64,000 nt of DNA from Pseudomonadota bacterium (GCA_016711215.1 JADJTL010000002.1:434001-498000); one strand, 5' to 3'. Shown: positions 1 through 8,793, counted from the first letter of the stretch. Notes: a model not told the origin generated them from the sequence alone. Numbers and translations: made by a program.

Positions 1-417
1 CGAGATAGCCAACCAACGGCGCCCACGGCGCCGGCGATAGCGCGGAGACTCGACCAGATCGAAGCTGGCGTCGGAGCCCAGGGCGTCGAAGGGAAGGGCC
101 GCAACCGGCGCCGCAACGGTGCTGTCGAACGCCGCGTTCGAGACGTTGAGCGGCGGATCGGCGGCGGCAGGGGCCAGCGGATCCCAGCTCTCCGCGACGA
201 CCGGCGCGGGCGCCGCGGCCTCGGACGCGAAGCCCGGGTCGGAATCGAAGACCGCAGCGGGCTGCGGCGCCAGACCAGCAAGCAGCGCGAGCGGATCGAA
301 GGCACCACCAGCCCCTCCAGCGGCGGAGTTCGGCTCCCCGCCGGCCGGGGGCCAGGGCACGCCAGGAGCGGACGCGGGCTCAACTGCTATTTCGTCGGGG
401 ATATCACCACGACCCAT
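1..417 (-). CDS. Partial low-complexity protein, probable membrane anchor after residue 130
   Basis: The reading frame is open from ATG at 417 to the window edge (139 codons) with no stop, so the 3' part is missing. AAGAGGAG lies about 8 nt upstream of the ATG on the minus strand and fixes the start. The visible part is an Ala/Pro/Gly-rich acidic tail with recurring F/W-D-P/A-L units (FDPLALLAG, WDPLAP, FDALGSD). It is followed by a strongly basic patch, YRRRRGRRW, and then LAIS. A basic cluster running into hydrophobic residues is typical of the cytoplasmic side of a transmembrane helix, so I infer a membrane protein with a long cytoplasmic N-terminal linker. The layout resembles the linker and membrane segment of the response-regulator chimera at 3927-6809. 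No function can be assigned. Confidence 0.7.
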   Translation of the reverse strand, partial: MGRGDIPDEIAVEPASAPGVPWPPAGGEPNSAAGGAGGAFDPLALLAGLAPQPAAVFDSDPGFASEAAAPAPVVAESWDPLAPAAADPPLNVSNAAFDSTVAAPVAALPFDALGSDASFDLVESPRYRRRRGRRWLAIS

Positions 418-768
418 CGAGGGCTCCTCTTGTCTCTCGCGCGGCAACCCGCCACATCGCGCGACGCCTACCCGCCGCGCGGAATCCGACCGTCACGCAA
501 GGGGCGCCCGGCCTGGTCCGATACGAGCAAGCGCGGGCACGCAGCCGGTGGCACTCGATCCGCCCACCCGGCGCACTGCGTTCGACCCACCTCCCCGGAA
601 CGGATGACGGCCGGTACATTAGCCCCGGCTCGCGCAAAGAGCCACTGCGACGGCAGGGGGCCCGGGCGGCCGGCTCGGCGGCCGCGTGGAGCCGTCGACG
701 ACGTGCTGGTCGACGATCGCTCTATCGCTGCTGGCTCTATCGCTGCCGGCTATCGCTGCTGGCTGATG
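418..768. other. Intergenic region, upstream of the partial gene at the left edge
   Basis: This 351-nt stretch lies between the 3' end of the nuclease gene and the 5' end of the edge gene, both on the minus strand. It should carry the promoter of the edge gene, but I saw no convincing -35/-10 pair. The open frames crossing it show only generic GC-rich coding-like bias and no recognisable protein. It contains a small tandem repeat near 723-763. No tRNA-like T-loop was found. Confidence 0.5.
723..763. repeat. Three copies of a 13-nt direct repeat
   Basis: TATCGCTGCTGGC occurs at 723-735, 738-750 (one mismatch) and 751-763. The copies lie immediately after the stop codon of the nuclease lipoprotein gene on the minus strand. 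They are probably replication slippage; no function is apparent. Confidence 0.8.
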
Positions 769-1596
769 TCATTGGCTATTGAGCTTGTTCGGGTCGCAGG
801 TGGTGTGCGGCCGATATCCGGCACGCAGCGCTGCCTTTGCGCTGGCGAAGGCCAGCGTGCAGCGCTTGCACCGAGCCGCCGTGCAATCGGAGCGGTGAAA
901 GACACGGGATCGGACATTGCCAATCCATCCGCCGCCACGAGCCGGGGCGCTGGCCGCGGATTCCGGCGCGGCGGCCAATGCCTGGGCACGGACGCCCGCG
1001 CGCGCGGCCATGAGCTGCTTGCTGCTCGCCTTGCCTGCACTGCGGGGGTGCTGCCGTCGCCAATCCCAGGGCGGCACGGGGTCGGCCTCCGACCAAAGGC
1101 CACGCCGGGCTGCGCGGGCCGCGCCTTCTAGCTGCTCGAGCGTCGCGCTGGTGCTGTAACGGCGATAATGCCAGGCGAGGCCCTGGGCCACCAACTCCTC
1201 ATTCAGGCAGCGGCCGTCGACGAAGACGCGCGCCACCAGGCGACTGTAGCGATCGACCGTAATTGGCTCGATGGTCGCGCTGCGACCGAAGGCGAAGCTC
1301 GACGCAAACTGGCTGGCACGCTCGCCGAAGGGCTGGGCGCGCTCGGGGGCGTCGACCCCATGGAGCCGGATGATGGTGTTCTGCCCGTCGCGGCGCACGC
1401 GCAGGGTGTCGCCGTCCGTCACGGCGATCACCTGCACCTGCCAGGCAGCGTGGGGTGGTGGTGGCGAGGGCGCGCCACAGCCCACCAGCAGCAGCAAGAC
1501 CTGCAGCAGGGGCAGCGCTCGCGAACCGCCGCCACTGCGTTCGCGGCGCGGCGCGCCCCCGTCCCCACCTGCGCCGCCGCGCCCGCCGCCGCGCAT
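769..1596 (-). CDS. Thermonuclease-family lipoprotein with C-terminal Ada-like Cys4 module
   Basis: The 275-residue protein is a probable exported sugar-non-specific nuclease. Residues 28-40 form a hydrophobic stretch ending in LVGC, a lipobox with Cys40 as lipid site. A staphylococcal-nuclease (OB) domain follows at about 52-170. It has DGDT at 61-64, the R77/E85 pair in IRLHGVDAPE, and R119 in DRYSRL, matching the family's catalytic Arg/Glu/Arg set. After a linker, residues 223-270 carry GNVRSRVFHRSDC with C238, C243, C246 and C267, resembling the zinc-binding module of Ada. Such modules are known as appendages to SNase domains. GAGGAGG about 7 nt upstream supports the ATG. It lies 11 nt downstream of trpB2, so co-transcription is likely. 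Nuclease activity is inferred from the conserved residues. Confidence 0.85.
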   Translation of the reverse strand: MRGGGRGGAGGDGGAPRRERSGGGSRALPLLQVLLLLVGCGAPSPPPPHAAWQVQVIAVTDGDTLRVRRDGQNTIIRLHGVDAPERAQPFGERASQFASSFAFGRSATIEPITVDRYSRLVARVFVDGRCLNEELVAQGLAWHYRRYSTSATLEQLEGAARAARRGLWSEADPVPPWDWRRQHPRSAGKASSKQLMAARAGVRAQALAAAPESAASAPARGGGWIGNVRSRVFHRSDCTAARCKRCTLAFASAKAALRAGYRPHTTCDPNKLNSQ

Positions 1597-1607
1597 CGCT
1601 CGCCTCC

Positions 1608-2978
1608 TCAGGTCAGGCTTGGCTGCAGCCCGGGCAGGTCTTTGAGGGCTTCTTCAATCGCGTGCTCGGGATGCTCATGGTCCCGCAGCCGGCCGCTGAG
1701 ATAGAGCTCGTAGGCGGCCATGTCGAAGTGACCATGGCCGCAGAGGTTGAAGACGATGACCTTGCGCTCGCCGCTGACCTTACAGCGCAGCGCCTCGTCC
1801 ATCGCCGCCTTCACCGCATGCGACGGCTCTGGCGCGGGAATCAGCCCCTCGGCGCGCGCGAAGCTCAGCGCCGCCGCGAACACCCCCGACTGCGGCAGCG
1901 CCCGGGCCTCGATCAGTCCGAGGTCGTAGAGATGGCACACGAGCGGGGCCATCCCGTGGTAGCGCAGGCCGCCGGCATGAATCGACTCCGGGATGAAGTT
2001 ATGGCCGAGCGTGTACATCTTCATCAGCGGCGTGCTGCAGGCGGTGTCGCCAAAATCGTAGAGATACTTGCCGCGCGTCAGCGTCGGGCAGGCGGTCGGC
2101 TCGACCGCAATGAAGCGCGTCTTGGCGCCGTGGACCAACTTGTCACGGATGAAGGGCAGGGCGAAGCCACCGAAGTTCGAGCCGCCACCGACGCAGCCGA
2201 TCATCACGTCCGGCGCCTCGCCAGCCAGCTCGAGCTGCTGCTTGGCCTCGAGGCCGATCACCGTCTGGTGCAGCAGCACGTGGTTGAGCACGCTGCCCAG
2301 CGTGTACTTAGTGCCGGGCTCCGCTAGCGCGACCTCTACCGCCTCGCTGATGGCGATGCCAAGGCTGCCCGCCGAGTTGGGATCGCGAGCCAGGATGTCG
2401 CGACCAGCCTTGGTTTCCGTGCTCGGACTGGCCGCCACGGTCGCACCCCAAGCCTGCATCATCGTCCGGCGGTGCGGCTTCTGGTCGTAGCTTACGCGGA
2501 CCATGAAGACCTTGCAGTCGAGGCCGAAGACGTTGCAGGCGAAGGCCAACGAGCTGCCCCACTGCCCCGCGCCCGTCTCCGTGCTCAGGCGCGTCTGCCC
2601 CTCGACCTTGTTGTAGAAGGCCTGCGCCACCGCGGTATTGAGCTTATGGCTGCCCGCCGGGCTGCTGCCCTCCCACTTGAAGTAGATGTGGGCCGGCGTA
2701 TCGAGCGCGCGCTCCCAGCGATCGGCCCGCACGAGCGGGGTGGGGCGCCAGATCTTGTAGACGTCGCGGACCTCATCGGGGATGTCGATCCAGCGCTCCT
2801 GGCTGACCTCCTGGGCGATCAGCGGCATGGCGAAGATCGGCGCCAGATCCTCGGGTCCGATCGGCTTCCGCGTCCCCGGGTGGATCACCGGCGGCAGGGG
2901 CACCGGCAAGTCGGGCAGGACGTTGTACCACTGCCGAGGGATGTGCTCTTCGCCGAGCAGGATCTTCTTTCCGTTCAT
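1608..2978 (-). CDS. trpB2: TrpB2-type tryptophan synthase beta-like protein
   Basis: This 456-residue PLP enzyme condenses indole with serine, or acts as a serine deaminase-like enzyme. The extended N-terminus (NGKKILLGEEHIPRQWYN) and length above 430 residues mark the TrpB2 branch rather than classical TrpB1 of about 400. The PLP lysine is K112 in GSHKLNTA, E134 lies in TETGAGQWG, and the phosphate-binding glycine loop GGGSN is at 264-268. No trpA or other trp gene is nearby, which fits TrpB2 acting alone, probably in indole salvage. GGGGAGG sits just upstream of the ATG. The thermonuclease gene follows after 11 nt. The gene is divergent from the CBS-domain gene. Confidence 0.93.
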   Translation of the reverse strand: MNGKKILLGEEHIPRQWYNVLPDLPVPLPPVIHPGTRKPIGPEDLAPIFAMPLIAQEVSQERWIDIPDEVRDVYKIWRPTPLVRADRWERALDTPAHIYFKWEGSSPAGSHKLNTAVAQAFYNKVEGQTRLSTETGAGQWGSSLAFACNVFGLDCKVFMVRVSYDQKPHRRTMMQAWGATVAASPSTETKAGRDILARDPNSAGSLGIAISEAVEVALAEPGTKYTLGSVLNHVLLHQTVIGLEAKQQLELAGEAPDVMIGCVGGGSNFGGFALPFIRDKLVHGAKTRFIAVEPTACPTLTRGKYLYDFGDTACSTPLMKMYTLGHNFIPESIHAGGLRYHGMAPLVCHLYDLGLIEARALPQSGVFAAALSFARAEGLIPAPEPSHAVKAAMDEALRCKVSGERKVIVFNLCGHGHFDMAAYELYLSGRLRDHEHPEHAIEEALKDLPGLQPSLT

Positions 2979-3182
2979 CGCTGCGCCTCCCCGTCATGAG
3001 TTGTCAGCCGCCTCGCCGCTCGAACGTGCCGTGATGCGCCACTGCATCTTCGGCAGGTGCCCGTCCCCGGTTGCGCGGGGTCGCGGCGGCGACGCTGACG
3101 ATACGACCAGGGGCCCGGGGGCGCTGTCAAGACACGCGTCTCGCGGGTCTATCGGCAAGGAGGCCAAGCGCGCGCTCCGAGC

Positions 3183-3211
3183 TTGAGCTTGGCTTGCGCG
3201 CGCCGTAGGCT
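3183..3211 (+). promoter_or_regulatory. Candidate sigma-70 promoter of the CBS-domain gene
   Basis: TTGAGC at 3183-3188 is followed after 17 nt by TAGGCT at 3206-3211. Transcription would start near 3218, giving a leader of about 60 nt to the preferred ATG at 3277. The hexamers are only moderate matches to consensus. Confidence 0.4.
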
Positions 3212-3276
3212 CGGCCTCCCGAGCGTAATTAATGGCTAGCGTGGCCGTAGGCCGGCCGAAGAAAGCGAGAGCTCCG

Positions 3277-3711
3277 ATGGTCCAAACGGTTCGCAGCATG
3301 CTGCGCGGCAAGGGACACGAGGTCTGGTCGATCGGGCCGTCGAGCACCGTCTACGAGGCGATTCGGCTGATGTCCGACAAGGGCGTCGGGGCGCTGGTGG
3401 TGCTCGATGGGCAGCGACTGGTGGGCATCATCTCGGAGCGCGACTACACCCGAAACGTGATCCTCAAGGAACGCGCGTCGCGCAGCACGAACGTGGCCGA
3501 GATCATGTCGCGGAAGGTCTATTACGTCGATCCCGAGCGCACGGCGGAGGAGTGCATGGCGCTGATGACCGAGCGGCGGGTGCGACACCTGCCGGTGCTC
3601 GATCAGCAGGCCGTGGTCGGCGTGATCTCGATCGGTGACGTCGTCAAGGCGGTGATCCACGCCAAGGGCCTGCTGATCGAGCAGCTCGAGCGCTACATCA
3701 TCGGCGGCTAG
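3277..3711 (+). CDS. Two-CBS-domain protein
   Basis: The 144-residue protein consists almost entirely of a Bateman pair: CBS1 at about 10-65 (VYEAIRLMSDKGVGALVVLD) and CBS2 at about 72-130 (EECMALMTERRVRHLPVLD). Such stand-alone proteins bind adenine nucleotides (AMP, ATP, NAD or S-adenosylmethionine) and sense energy state; the ligand here is unknown. I chose ATG 3277 because family members begin M-x-T-V-R-x-L/M-L and because AGCGAGAG precedes it. An in-frame ATG at 3232 would add 15 basic residues but lacks a ribosome site. The gene is monocistronic, divergent from trpB2. No enzyme domain is attached. Confidence 0.9.
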   Translation: MVQTVRSMLRGKGHEVWSIGPSSTVYEAIRLMSDKGVGALVVLDGQRLVGIISERDYTRNVILKERASRSTNVAEIMSRKVYYVDPERTAEECMALMTERRVRHLPVLDQQAVVGVISIGDVVKAVIHAKGLLIEQLERYIIGG

Positions 3712-3858
3712 CCGTCCCTGCGAGGCCGCGCTCGCCTGAGCCCGAAGCGGCGCCAGGCGATGGCGGGACGACGTCAGGCTGCGTGCACCTGCGGCACGCC
3801 CCCGTGACCTCCGTGCGGCCACGCGCGGCGCCGAGGCGAGCCCAGCAAAAGGCCAAAC

Positions 3859-3887
3859 TTGTAGGGATTGTGAGCCTTTGTTACCGT
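3859..3887 (+). promoter_or_regulatory. Candidate promoter of the response-regulator chimera
   Basis: TTGTAG (3859-3864), a 17-nt spacer and TACCGT (3882-3887) form a plausible sigma-70 promoter with start near 3894. That leaves a 33-nt leader carrying GGAGGGG (3912-3918), 8 nt before TTG 3927, and argues against any start codon upstream of the promoter. Confidence 0.45.
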
Positions 3888-3926
3888 GAACCCGTGCGCT
3901 CGGGACCGGGCGGAGGGGCTGCGCAG

Positions 3927-6809
3927 TTGAGCAGAGTCAACCTGCTGCTCGTCGATGCCGACGAGCAGGGCCGTCATGTGCTCGAAATCAGCCTGCGCCA
4001 GGCGGGCTTTTTCGTCGAGTGCGCCCCCGGCAATCGACAGGCCTGGGAACGACTGAGCGTCGCGCCGCCCGACCTCTTGATTATCGACGCCAGCCATCCG
4101 GGCACCGACGGCTTCGGCCTCTGCCAGCGCGTGCGCGCGGCCGAGACCTGGCCGGATCTGCCGCTGCTGATGATCGGCAGCGATCTCTCGCCCGAGACGC
4201 GACTGTACGCGATGCAGCTCGGGGCCGACGACTATTTGACCAAGCCGATCTTCGTCAAGGACATCGTCGCGCGCGTGCGCATGGCGCTCGACCGCCGGCA
4301 CCGCGAGCACCTGGCGCAGGGTAGCCACGGCGGCGCCTTTGCCGGCGCCCTGAGCGAAACGCCGCTGGTCGACGTGATCCAGACGATGGAGCTCGGACGC
4401 AAGTCCGGGGTCGTGCGGCTGAGCGCGGCGCCCGACCAGCGTGGCACGCTCTTCTTTCGCGACGGCAAGCTGGTCGACGGCGAGCTGGGCGCGCTCGAGG
4501 GCACGGCCGCCGTCTATCGCATGCTGGCGTGGACCGAGGGCCAGTTCGAGAGCGAGCTGAAGGCCGTGCGCCGCAAGGATATGGTCGGCTTGGCGAACCA
4601 CGCGGTGCTGGCCGAGGGACTGCGCCGGGCCGATCAATGGAGCAAGCTGCTCGAGCAGCTACCACCGCTCACGACCGTCTTCGATGTGGACTTCAAGCAG
4701 CTCGGCGAGTGCCTGGGCGACATCCCGGATGAGGTCAATGCGGTCCTGCGCTTGTTCGACGGCGAGCGCGCCCTGCTCGAGGTCGTGGACGCCTGCGACT
4801 ACGACGAGCTCGAGGCGTTGACGATCATCGGGCGGCTCTACTTCGACGGTCTGATCCACGAGCTGCCGGGCGCGCCGCCGCCAGCGCAGCCGCTGCCGCC
4901 TCCCTTGGCGAGCGAGCCGAACAGGCCGGGCGAGCCGAACAGGCCGAACAGGCCGAGCGAGGGTGAAGGCACGGCGCTGGACGCTTCATCGTCGGCGTCA
5001 GCGGATGAAACCAGCAGCGGCGAGGCCTTTGCGCGCGCCGTCGAGGCCGAGGCCACGGCCGGCACGGTCGCGGCGCCGCCGGGGCTTGATGCCGCCGCGA
5101 CCTTCGAGACGACCGCGCGAGGACTGCACAACGTGGCCACGGCGCCCGGCACGGGGGCTCCCTCCCGCGGCCGCGAGCTGACGCCTCTGCCGGTGCGACC
5201 CGTCCGATCGACGAGCCCACTAACGAGCGTAACAGGCGGCGGCGCCCGCACGCCGGCCGTGGGGATCCACGTCGGGCCCGCGCCCGCACCACCGACGCGC
5301 ACCCGCCGAGCTACCGCCGAGCGCGGCTCGGGCGCCCCGACCGCCCCAGCGCTGCCCCGCGTCAGCACCGCACCCGGGATCAGGGTCGAGGGCGCGAGCG
5401 AGCCAGCGACCACGGGAAGTGCGGCGGAGGCGGATAGCAGCGCCCGACGCGCCCGGCGCCGCATCACCGCCAGTGGTTTCTCACTCGGGCTCCCGCGCGC
5501 CCGGACGCCGCCCTTCGGCTCCGCTGTCGAGGAGGGGCCCCCTGTGAATGGCGGCGCTCCTGTGGACGGCGGCGCTCCTGTGGACGGCGGCACAGATGCA
5601 GGGGGCGCGGCCGCGGGCCCAAGCTCGACGTCGCCCACCCGCGGGGAGGGGACGCGAGCGGGTGCGTCTGCGCCGGCGACGCCGCGAGCGCGCACCTTGT
5701 CGGGGACCATCGGCGCGCTGCGCGCCGACAGTGCCACAAGCGCCGAGATCGCACCCGCCGGGGCGAGCGTGCAGGCGTCAGGCGCGGCGCCGGGAACGGG
5801 TCGACCCGCTGCACCGCTCGGGCCCCTTTCACCTGCGGCTTCCCGCGCGGAGGCAGAACACGGGGCAGGCGTCACGCCCGAGCAGGCGGCGGCCTTCGGG
5901 CCTGACGACCCGGAGCTCGACACGCAGGACGGGATCTTCTTCGAGGCTGACTACCAGCCGGACTTCCGTCGCGCGCGCAGCACGACCGAGTTCTTCGTCG
6001 GGCGCCACCAGCGCCTCGCGGGCTGGAAATGGGCGGCGCTCCTGACCGCCTTGCTGGCCGTCGGAGCGAGCCTCGCCGTCCTGTGGTCCCATCGCTCGCG
6101 ACCCCCGACCGCGCCCCTGGCTTCCGTCTCGGCGGTGCCCCGGGACCCGCCGGAGCACAGCGGCAGCGCTGCGGCGGCGGCACAACCCGCGGAGGTGACT
6201 GAGTCCGAGCCCGGTTCGAGCAACCCGGCAGCTACGCCACCGAGCGGCGCCGCCGCGGCAGTCGCCGGGTCGGCCGAGCCGACGCCGACCTCGAGCGACG
6301 CTGGCGCCGCGGCGGCGAGGCAAGTGCTGGCCGCCGACCGAGCCCGCGACGCTGGCGCCGCTGGTGCCGGGAGCGCGAGCCGCCCGACCGCGGCAGCCGC
6401 GGTGGCCATCCCGGCTGCGGCCGCGACGACGGCTGCGGCCCTGACGACGGCTGCGGCCGCGACGAGCTACGACGAGTGGGTGGCTCAGGCGCGGCGACTG
6501 GGCGGCCAGCCGCGCCGCGCCCTCGCGCTCTGGCGGCAGGCTGCCGCGCTCAATCCGAGCGGCTGGGAGGCCCTCGAACAACTCGCCTTCGATGCCCTGA
6601 AGCGTGGCCGTTACCGCGACGCGCTGGCGCTCGCCCGCCGGGCCGAGGCCGCCCATGCCGAAGCGCCCGTGGCCCAGCTCGTGCTTGGCGCGGTGCTCCA
6701 GGACCGCGGCGACCGGCCGGCGGCGCGCGTCGCCTACGAGAAATACCTGCGGCTCTGCCCGCGCTGCGAGCACGCGCGCGACATCAGCGCCGTGCTGCAG
6801 AATCTCTAG
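3927..6809 (+). CDS. Receiver-DUF4388-transmembrane-TPR chimeric regulator
   Basis: The 960-residue protein has four parts. Residues 1-125 form a response-regulator receiver with D10/D12, phosphoacceptor D54 (LIIDASHP) and K106 (YLTKP); the usual Thr/Ser switch is in LMIGSD. Residues about 140-330 hold a DUF4388 (PATAN) domain (GALSETPLVDVIQTMELGRKSG) and a related alpha-helical segment. A linker of roughly 370 residues rich in Ala, Pro and Gly follows, with an 18-nt repeat. A single helix (WAALLTALLAVGASLAVLW, about 701-722) comes next, then two or three TPRs at about 848-958. TTG 3927 is preferred because of GGAGGGG 8 nt upstream and the promoter position; a GTG at 3783 gives a longer frame. 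PATAN proteins in myxobacteria act in motility and protein-interaction networks. A receiver tethered to the membrane with periplasmic TPRs is unusual. Confidence 0.85.
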   Translation: MSRVNLLLVDADEQGRHVLEISLRQAGFFVECAPGNRQAWERLSVAPPDLLIIDASHPGTDGFGLCQRVRAAETWPDLPLLMIGSDLSPETRLYAMQLGADDYLTKPIFVKDIVARVRMALDRRHREHLAQGSHGGAFAGALSETPLVDVIQTMELGRKSGVVRLSAAPDQRGTLFFRDGKLVDGELGALEGTAAVYRMLAWTEGQFESELKAVRRKDMVGLANHAVLAEGLRRADQWSKLLEQLPPLTTVFDVDFKQLGECLGDIPDEVNAVLRLFDGERALLEVVDACDYDELEALTIIGRLYFDGLIHELPGAPPPAQPLPPPLASEPNRPGEPNRPNRPSEGEGTALDASSSASADETSSGEAFARAVEAEATAGTVAAPPGLDAAATFETTARGLHNVATAPGTGAPSRGRELTPLPVRPVRSTSPLTSVTGGGARTPAVGIHVGPAPAPPTRTRRATAERGSGAPTAPALPRVSTAPGIRVEGASEPATTGSAAEADSSARRARRRITASGFSLGLPRARTPPFGSAVEEGPPVNGGAPVDGGAPVDGGTDAGGAAAGPSSTSPTRGEGTRAGASAPATPRARTLSGTIGALRADSATSAEIAPAGASVQASGAAPGTGRPAAPLGPLSPAASRAEAEHGAGVTPEQAAAFGPDDPELDTQDGIFFEADYQPDFRRARSTTEFFVGRHQRLAGWKWAALLTALLAVGASLAVLWSHRSRPPTAPLASVSAVPRDPPEHSGSAAAAAQPAEVTESEPGSSNPAATPPSGAAAAVAGSAEPTPTSSDAGAAAARQVLAADRARDAGAAGAGSASRPTAAAAVAIPAAAATTAAALTTAAAATSYDEWVAQARRLGGQPRRALALWRQAAALNPSGWEALEQLAFDALKRGRYRDALALARRAEAAHAEAPVAQLVLGAVLQDRGDRPAARVAYEKYLRLCPRCEHARDISAVLQNL
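5541..5594 (+). repeat. 18-nt tandem repeat, three copies, inside the regulator linker
   Basis: Three 18-nt units (5541-5558, 5559-5576, 5577-5594) encode PVNGGA/PVDGGA/PVDGGT. They are in frame and lie in the disordered linker, so copy number could vary without breaking the gene. Confidence 0.85.
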
Positions 6810-6844
6810 CGCTCGCCCTGAGAGGCGCTCTCGGTCGGCTCCCC

Positions 6845-7858
6845 ATGCGCGTACTCGCCATCGAATCCTCCTGTGACGAGACCGCCGCCGCGGTGCTGGA
6901 CGACGGTGTGACGATCCGCGCCAACGTCATCGCCTCGCAGATCGCCATCCACAGCCCCTACGGCGGCGTCGTCCCCGAGCTGGCCTCGCGGCACCACTTG
7001 CGCAACATCGTGCCGGTGGTGCAGCAGGCGCTGCAAGAGGCGCAGACGCGCCTGAGCCAGCTCGACGGCATCGCCGTGACGCAGGGGCCCGGCTTGGTCG
7101 GCGCCCTGCTGGTCGGCGTGCAGTTCGCCAAGGCCCTAGCGTATGTTCATCGGCTGCCGCTGATCGGCATCAATCATCTGGAGGGGCACCTCTGCGCGGC
7201 GCGGCTCGCGGCAGCCGGCCCGCCGCCGCCCGAGCGGCATCTCGCGCTGCTGGTCAGTGGCGGCCACACGGCGCTCTTGGTGGTCGAGCGCTTCGGGGTC
7301 TATCGCCTGCTCGGCGCGACCCGCGATGACGCCGCGGGCGAGGCCTTCGACAAGGTGGCCAAGCTGCTCGGACTGGGCTATCCGGGCGGGCCGATCATCG
7401 AGCGCGAGGCCCTCGGCGGCGACCCACGGGCGATCCGGCTGCCGCGACCCCTTCCGCGGCGCGACGAGCTCGACTTCTCGTTCAGCGGGCTCAAGACCGC
7501 CGTCGCCAACTATCTGCGCGGCCATGGTGCCCTCTCGCGCCAAGAGCAAGCCGATCTCTGTGCGAGCTTTCAGCGCGCCGTTAGCGACGTCCTGGTGCGC
7601 AAGACGATCCACGCCGCGCGCCTCCATCGCCTCGACGCGATCGTCGCCTGCGGCGGCGTGCTGGCCAACCGGGCGATTCGCGCCGTGCTCGAGACCGCGG
7701 CGCAGGCGGCCGGCGTGGCCCTGCACACGCCCCCACTGGCGCTCTGCACCGACAACGCGGCGATGATCGCGGTGGCTGGCACCCTCCGCCTCCAGGCAGG
7801 CGAGCGCGACGGCCCCGAGCTAAACCCCCAGGCGCGACTGCCGCTCGGCCGCGCATGA
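6845..7858 (+). CDS. tsaD: tRNA N6-threonylcarbamoyladenosine transferase TsaD
   Basis: The 337-residue ASKHA-fold protein transfers the threonylcarbamoyl group to A37 of ANN-decoding tRNAs, working with TsaB and TsaE. It begins MRVLAIESSCDET, the family's canonical N-terminus. Iron-binding histidines H111 and H115 lie in NHLEGHLCA. The nucleotide loop LLVSGGHTAL, the segment DDAAGEAFDKVAKLLGLGYPGG and the C-terminal LCTDNAAMIA are all present, and the length is normal. ATG 6845 is chosen by homology over much longer open frame upstream. The gene follows the regulator by 35 nt and overlaps rsmA by ATGA, so the two are translationally coupled. An essential housekeeping function is likely. Confidence 0.97.
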   Translation: MRVLAIESSCDETAAAVLDDGVTIRANVIASQIAIHSPYGGVVPELASRHHLRNIVPVVQQALQEAQTRLSQLDGIAVTQGPGLVGALLVGVQFAKALAYVHRLPLIGINHLEGHLCAARLAAAGPPPPERHLALLVSGGHTALLVVERFGVYRLLGATRDDAAGEAFDKVAKLLGLGYPGGPIIEREALGGDPRAIRLPRPLPRRDELDFSFSGLKTAVANYLRGHGALSRQEQADLCASFQRAVSDVLVRKTIHAARLHRLDAIVACGGVLANRAIRAVLETAAQAAGVALHTPPLALCTDNAAMIAVAGTLRLQAGERDGPELNPQARLPLGRA

Positions 7859-8793
7859 CGCGCGCGACGCCGCCGGCCACGCTCCCGCCCGCGCTCGCCG
7901 CCGCCGCCCAGCTGCTGCGCCAACATGGGCGCCAGGCCAAGAAGAGCTGGGGCCAGAACTTCCTCCACGATCCGCGCATCGTCGCGCGCATCGCCGACGC
8001 CGCCGCGCTCCAGCCAACCGACGTCGTCGTCGAGATCGGCGCGGGCCTCGGCGCGTTGACGGGTGCTCTGGCGGCGCGCGCCAGGCGGGTCTTGGCGATC
8101 GAGCGTGACCGCGACCTGGCGCTGCTGCTGCGCCAGGCCTTCGCCGAGGTCGCCTCGGTGACGATCCTCGAGACCAACGCGCTGACCTTCGATTTCGCCG
8201 CCGTCGCCGCCGCGGAGCGCCTCGTCGTCGTGGGCAACCTGCCCTACAACATCGCCAGCCCGCTCTTGTTCCGGCTGCTCGATCAACGCGCTGCGCTGCG
8301 CTCGGCGACGGTGATGCTGCAGCGCGAGCTGGCCCAGCGGCTGGTCGCCGGGCCGGGCACGCGGCGCTATGGCGCGCCCAGCGTGCTCTTGCAGCAGCAC
8401 GCCGAGCTGCACACCTGCCTGCAGGTTGGCCGCGGCGCCTTCGTCCCGCCGCCACGGGTCGACTCGACGGTGATCCGCCTCGACTTCCGTGCGGCGCCAC
8501 GCGCGCCAGCCGATGACGCGGCGCTACGACAGACCGTGCGCGCGGCCTTTGGCATGCGTCGCAAGACGCTGCTACGGGCGCTCAGCGCCGCGTTTCCCGG
8601 CGAGGCCGTGGCGCTCGCCCTGGCGCAGTGCGGCATCGATCCGCGCGCTCGCGCCGAGACCCTCTCGGTCATGCAGTTCGCCGCGCTGTCCCGCGCCCTG
8701 CCCCCGCCCTCAGCGACGGCCTGGGCGCGTGGCGCGCAGGAGGGCGCGCAGGAGGGCGCGCTCGGGGTCGAGGCCGAGGACGATGCGCCCTGA
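7855..8793 (+). CDS. rsmA: 16S rRNA dimethyladenosine transferase RsmA (KsgA)
   Basis: The 312-residue SAM-dependent enzyme dimethylates the two adjacent adenines in the 3' terminal hairpin of 16S rRNA during 30S maturation. Family motifs appear in order: KKSWGQNFLHDP near residue 28, SAM loop EIGAGLGALTGAL, acidic IERD, catalytic NLPYNIASPLLF, and FVPPPRVDSTVIRL. The usual C-terminal helical domain follows. The last 30 or so residues form an extra Ala/Gly/Glu tail (ARGAQEGAQEG) beyond the normal end. It starts in the ATGA overlap with tsaD and its 3' end overlaps the DUF2085 start. Confidence 0.96.
   Translation: MTRATPPATLPPALAAAAQLLRQHGRQAKKSWGQNFLHDPRIVARIADAAALQPTDVVVEIGAGLGALTGALAARARRVLAIERDRDLALLLRQAFAEVASVTILETNALTFDFAAVAAAERLVVVGNLPYNIASPLLFRLLDQRAALRSATVMLQRELAQRLVAGPGTRRYGAPSVLLQQHAELHTCLQVGRGAFVPPPRVDSTVIRLDFRAAPRAPADDAALRQTVRAAFGMRRKTLLRALSAAFPGEAVALALAQCGIDPRARAETLSVMQFAALSRALPPPSATAWARGAQEGAQEGALGVEAEDDAP

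Noticed and set aside
430..1131. 233-codon plus-strand frame near the left edge
   Set aside because: Overlaps the well-supported nuclease lipoprotein on the other strand and shows no motif.
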